This document shows positions 31,739 to 37,521 of a stretch of DNA of 37,521 nucleotides, in pieces; positions within the stretch are counted from its first letter, which is position 1; each line of letters opens with the position of its first letter. The notes under the pieces are model-generated. The model was not told where the DNA came from. It ran no database searches and saw nothing but the letters and a program-made list of their open reading frames with translations. The position numbers and the translations under genes were made by a program. Origin of the DNA: Phaeoceros laevis (lineage: Eukaryota; Anthocerotophyta; Anthocerotopsida; Notothyladales). The stretch lies in assembly GCA_049999765.1 (NCBI GenBank), contig JBNGIQ010003296.1:1-37521 (forward strand). The letters run 5' to 3'.

Positions 31739-32682
31739 TTACAGGAGATGACTATTCACAAGAACCATGTCCTCCCTGGTAGTTGATGATGCTGCGGGGC
31801 GCTCGCTCCCAGCAGCGGTCTCTGCTCTAATCTCTCGACCAACGGTCTTGAGTTCCTTTTCAAAATTGTAGCTTATTATCTGGTGACCGAATGGCGCCAT
31901 GATGTTGTAATCCAGGACCTGCTGCAGGCAGGCGATGCATGGTGAGTGTGGTTGTCGGAGTCCGACAACCGAAGGAATGAAAAGGTGGGAGGCTAACTTC
32001 ACCTGCCGGTTGATATCTCTAAGCTCGCACCTAAGACCTTCAATGACCGCATCCGCCCGCGGTTTCTCGACGTCGTCCCCTTTCTCCAGCGCAAGACGCA
32101 GGGTGAGGCGCCACTTCAGCGTCCGGTAGCGAATGTCCTTGCGGAGCTCAACCCACCTGGGCGCGAACCCGTTCTTGGCCAGCACCCTATTGAGCACCAC
32201 CTCGTCAGGGTCGCAGTGGGGATTCTCCTCCGCCGCATCCAGTTTGAGCGGCTTGCCCTTCCCCGGCAGATTCTCAAACTGGCCTTCCCCCATGGACTCG
32301 ATGATCCGCTGCTCCACCACACTAACGAGATCCTGTTCGTTTCTGCCACCACCGGTAATTCTTACTACTACGTTCCTTGGTCCAGCAACGTTGGATGATG
32401 GGGAGGGGCTCGCAATTTTGCCTTCGATTACCTGACAGAATCGCTGCGGGGGCCGCGCACGGTCTCGGGCAGGCGCCGCTGGCTCAGGTATTCGTACGCC
32501 AGGCGGATGCGCTCCGCCACCGCCACCACCTTACTGCTACCACCCCGACCCTTTCTGTCCCCGTCGGACCCCGCTTGGGACGACAAAGGCGAAGCGAGCT
32601 GGTGCGAGGGGCTCAGGCATCGCCGCCGCAGCAGAAAGGGAGCCAGCCCCGCTGCTGCGGCCAAGCGGCAAGCCACCGCCAT
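31739..32682 (-). CDS. DUF1992 (DnaJ homologue subfamily C member 28-like) protein
   Basis: Small organellar-type protein of a conserved family of unknown biochemical role; in animals the domain is found in DNAJC28. Exon 1 (from 32682) begins MAVACRLAAAAGLAPFLLRR R, an Arg/Ala-rich presequence suggesting mitochondrion or plastid, then VVAVAERIRLAYEYLSQRRL. Exon 2 (about 32332-32003) carries the domain core VVEQRIIESMGEGQFENLPG KGKPLKL, NRVLAKNGFAPRWVELRKDI and a helical ELRDINRQ. Exon 3 (31918-31739) gives VLDYNIMAPFGHQIISYNFE K and a polar tail. Exons 2 and 3 join in phase 0. The exon 1/exon 2 junction is unclear: the strong CAG|GTAATC donor at 32431 gives the wrong phase, whereas a weaker TCT|GTCAGG donor at 32436 joins the AACAG acceptor in phase, giving about 251 residues. 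No J domain is seen in the gene. Confidence 0.75.
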
Positions 32683-33149
32683 CACCGTGTCTTGTAGACG
32701 GTGCGTTACGAGTGCTGATGTTGCATGTTAGTTTTGATTTCGGGTGCCTCTTGGAGGCTTCAAAAATATGCGGGGTGACCGAAGGTAGCGGCCACTAGAT
32801 CCCGCAAACAGTGTGCGTTCGTTGAAAGGTGTCAGCACGACAAGCCATCCCTTACGGTCATCAGCCTGTCGACTTCACCCCTCGATGAGGACAACCGTCA
32901 CAGTTCAGGCGGACCAGGTTCTGAAAGCTTGCTTGGGTTGCGGTTGTTACCCAAACAATGTGGGGTATATTGTTCTTCGTACAAGGACATGCGGGGGTGG
33001 AGGATGCTGCTCAAAGCCACTTCACCCGGTTGTGTAGTCTTCACGTACAGCTGTATACAGTACTTTAACTTCAAATAAAAATTGGTTTTCTAACTTTTAT
33101 TACACGATGAATAGATGTGAGAGTAAAACTCTAACTCATGATCAGGGGC
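32683..33149. other. Intergenic, no supported gene
   Basis: Contains the promoter and 5' untranslated region of the DUF1992 gene and the 3' untranslated region of the GT34 gene, which are both on the minus strand. No coding sequence is recognised. Confidence 0.5.
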
Positions 33150-34602
33150 CTAACTTATTGGTGGCAATCGTTGCACTCTGCTCTTCCCAAGGCGCACATG
33201 GCGCATCCCGGAGAGGGCCAGAACCTGGTTGTCCGCGAAGGTGAAGGCGCGGTGGAAGTTGTGGAAGCACTCCTTAGCGGAGAAGCTGGCGTAGTCCCCG
33301 GAACAGAGCTTGCACCCGACGAAGTGCGTGACGGGGGGCCAGGGCTGGTCCGCCGTGTTGCCCCTGGCCTGCCACCGCTCCAGCTGCGGCACGATCTGGA
33401 CCCAGTAGCCGTGCAGCCCGTAGCTCGTCTCCAGCAGCGTGGCGGCGTCGTCCTCCGGCGAGGTCCTGCGATTCTCCCGCAATATGTGCACCAGCGAGCT
33501 CTGGTCGTCCCCGTTCCAGTAGGGCGGACGGTTGGGCATCTCCCGGTTGAGCATCAGCCGCAGCGCGTCGGGGTCCTCGGGGTTGCCGAAAGCCATCCAC
33601 TTGTCCAGAAACGCCTTGGACCAGGCGCAGTTGCGGATGATGAAGACGCCTGCGTTCAGCCCCGTCCAGTCCGCTTCTTCCACAAAAATCTAGCAAGGAA
33701 AGATTTCAAGCAGCAAAGCAATGGATTAGGTGCCAGCATTTCCTCCCCTCACTCCTCAATTCGCAAGGCGCTTCCCTTTCCCAAGCACATCAATTCACAA
33801 ATCTGTGCCAGGTCTCCGTTGACAGAAGGGAAGATTTCAAGCAGCAAAGCTATGGATTAGGTAACTGCATTTTCCTCCACTCACACCACAATTGGCAAGG
33901 CTTTTCCCTTTCCCAAAACACAGCAGGGAGACCTAGCTAGGGTGACCTGCGGATGGTAATCTTGATGAGTAAGGAAGCGGAAGAGATGGATACCTTGTCC
34001 TCCCATCCGGTGAGGATGAAGTTCTTGCCCAACCGATCGAACTCTTCCAGGGGCGGGGAAAAGGCCATGTCTGTAAACACGGCATCCGCGTCCATCCACA
34101 TGAACCAGGGCACGTCAGGGTTGGAGTCCATGAGGCTGCGGAGGAGCGGGTAGCGCGCCCAGGTGCCTGGCAGGGACTCCTCCCACGTCTCCAAGCTGAA
34201 CCACACCTTGCACCCGTGGAGGTTGCAGTAGTCCACCTTGTTCTTGTAAGAGCGCATGATGAGTTGGCAGCCTTCCTGCGTCTTGCACCCGTCGGGCCGC
34301 TCCGCAGTGACCAGCAGGAAGGAGGCGGATTGCAGGACCTCCCGCTGTTGCTCCCGCACCTCCGCCTCCGCGGCCAAAACCTCGGGCGCCTTGGGAGGAA
34401 AGTGATCCTCTACCTCTGGCGTGTCATCATCCTGCTGCCCCTGCAACACCAGCTCGCTCTGGTTCACCAACGCGACCTTGCGCAGCCGCACCGCCTGCCC
34501 CGCGGACCGGAAAGAGAGCAGCAGCGACCCCGCGAATGCCATCATCAGAAATGCCACCACCAGGTTGAGCGTCATCGTCACCCCTCCCTTCATCGGGTGC
34601 AT
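33150..34602 (-). CDS. GT34-family glycosyltransferase (xyloglucan xylosyltransferase / galactomannan galactosyltransferase family)
   Basis: Golgi type II membrane glycosyltransferase that, in its family, adds xylose or galactose to cell-wall glucan or mannan backbones from nucleotide sugars. Two exons join in phase 0: 33994-34602 and 33150-33689, 382 residues. A short cytoplasmic start (MHPMKGGVTM) is followed by one hydrophobic segment at about residues 11-31, then a stem. The catalytic domain has FLLVTAERPDGCKTQEGCQL, SYKNKVDYCNLHG, TWARYPLLRSLMDSNPDVPW, the metal-binding DAD in MWMDADAVFTDMAF (residues about 171-173), ADWTGLNAGVFIIRNCAWS, NGDDQSSLVHIL, YGLHGYWVQIV, THFVGCKLCSGDYAS and RAFTFADNQVLALSG. 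These match the order in Arabidopsis XXT proteins (NKIDYCRLHG, WMDSDAMFTDMAF, GLNTGSFLLRN, DDQSAMVYLL, THFVGCKPC, NFGDNQIL). It is shorter at the stem than XXT1/2 (about 460). The acceptor specificity cannot be told from sequence. Confidence 0.9.
33699..33960. repeat. 131-bp tandem duplication inside the GT34 intron
   Basis: AGATTTCAAGCAGCAAAGC at 33701 recurs at 33832, and similarity continues (ATGGATTAGGT, TTTCCTCC.CTCAC, CAATT.GCAAGGC, TTCCCTTTCCCAA) to about 33940. The copies have diverged by substitutions and small indels. The single intron therefore grew by internal duplication. Confidence 0.85.
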
Positions 34603-36673
<2,071 letters not shown>

Positions 36674-37521
36674 CTGCCCCAACACCCCAGCGTCAGGGAA
36701 GTCTTTTTTGCAAGGCACGACCTGTTCTTGCGCAGGGTCGCTAGCATGTGCTGAAGTATGCTATGTCCTGTGCTGAGGATCTCTGCGCAGTACACCTCTG
36801 CCATGCCCACTGCCGTTGTGCAGGGGCCTGTGTCGCGGACGCAGGTTTGGGCCTCTGGTATGTGCTTGACATAGATGCTGTACTGCCTCGAAAGGTAGTA
36901 TGTGCACCGCTGCTATGCCCTGTGCTCTTCCCTTGGCTGTGATGGGTTTTTCGGCGTTTTTTGGCGTGTTTTCCCCTTTTGCTTATTGAGACCTCATTGT
37001 CAGTAACTGCCGACTTGGAATTATCACCGAGGAGACACGCATTGCATCCTTTGTTGTACCTAAAATTACTCAAATTACCACGGCGATATTCAGCTGCTAG
37101 TTTGATTGCTTCGACATAATGTTCATGAAACTCTTCCGATCCGTAGGATCCTCGGTTGTGGGGAGGCGAACTAGGGCTTCTTGACGCGGTACTGGACGTA
37201 AGCTATTCGGATAGAGTGCAAGGAGAACTTTGATAGGAGAAGTCCCGTGAGGAGGCGGCTCACAATTTTGTTAACCCTTTTTCGCCGGCGAACACGAGAG
37301 CCCAAAAACGTACGTAGTCCACTTCAGGTCACTGCCGTGCAATTTTACCGGGGCCTGACTTGCTCGTCAATCGGTGCCCGGTGGAGGCTGGTCAAGTGGC
37401 TACCCTGGTTTCCCTGGTTACGCGGTTACGCCAGGGCGGTTGGCTTGGCGTCGCTGCTTCGTGTCGCGGGGCACGGCCTCAGCAGCACCGGTGGTCAGCT
37501 CGTGGTTAAACTTCACGGCCG
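36674..37521. other. RPL3 3' region and unassigned DNA, possible retroelement fragment
   Basis: The first part is the RPL3 3' untranslated region. On the minus strand, about 37240-37060, two frames read protein-like sequence: GTSPIKVLLALYPNSLRPVP, shifting to a frame with EEFHEHYVEAIKLAAEYRRG N. The combination (TSP.......YP..., then a helical F..HYVEAIKLAAEY) resembles the C-terminal end of Ty3/gypsy integrases, but similarity is weak. A 17-base string, CGAAAAAGGGTTAACAA, on the minus strand at about 37266-37282 also occurs on the plus strand at about 640-656. Confidence 0.3.

Noticed and set aside
36741-36942. Short Cys-rich frames after the RPL3 stop
   Set aside because: They fall in the expected 3' untranslated region and show no conserved pattern.

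Overview
This is nuclear DNA from a green-plant-lineage eukaryote, most likely a streptophyte alga or an early-diverging land plant. The evidence is spliceosomal introns of roughly 70-200 bases with GT..AG ends, and plant-type genes: a G-box-binding bZIP factor with the plant MFMR region, the plant-type 24 kDa subunit of mitochondrial ATP synthase, a PAF1/ELF7 homologue and a GT34 glycosyltransferase. The species cannot be named from the sequence alone. I rebuilt exon-intron structures by hand from splice sites, reading phase and remembered family conservation. No database search or RNA data was available.

Layout. 1-1687: no intact gene, but the relic of a Ty3/gypsy retrotransposon polymerase at about 786-1181. 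1688-4554 (-): bZIP G-box-binding factor, 11 exons, with one GC-AG intron. 4555-5301: divergent promoter. 5302-7925 (+): mitochondrial acyl-CoA dehydrogenase of isobutyryl-CoA dehydrogenase (ACAD8) type, 13 exons. 8204-10186 (-): long-chain acyl-CoA synthetase in one uninterrupted exon. 10220-18350: an 8 kb gene-poor island of mobile and decayed DNA. It holds a broken protein-kinase-like gene, a 22-bp inverted-repeat element, a tRNA-derived SINE with its target-site duplication, a pogo/Tigger-like DNA transposon with TA target duplications, and several dispersed repeats. 18357-19743 (-): ATP synthase 24 kDa subunit, 6 exons. 20423-24580 (+): DNA topoisomerase I, 15 exons. 24842-25475: another inverted-repeat element. 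27376-30819 (+): PAF1-complex subunit PAF1, 12 exons. 31739-32682 (-): DUF1992 (DNAJC28-like) protein. 33150-34602 (-): GT34 glycosyltransferase, 2 exons. 35176-36673 (+): ribosomal protein L3, 4 exons. 36674-37521: no intact gene, possibly a retroelement fragment.

How the genes relate. These are independent transcription units, not an operon. Several are paired head to head over 550-750 bases (bZIP/ACAD8, ATP synthase/TOP1, GT34/RPL3), so they may share promoters. Two neighbours, the acyl-CoA dehydrogenase and the acyl-CoA synthetase, both act in acyl-CoA metabolism and converge tail to tail; this may be chance. TOP1 and PAF1 both act on transcribed chromatin. The most notable findings are the SINE with a triplicated B-box unit, the nested transposons in the 10-18 kb island, the split kinase-like pseudogene, an animal-type ACAD8 in a plant-lineage genome, and an intronless LACS among intron-rich neighbours.
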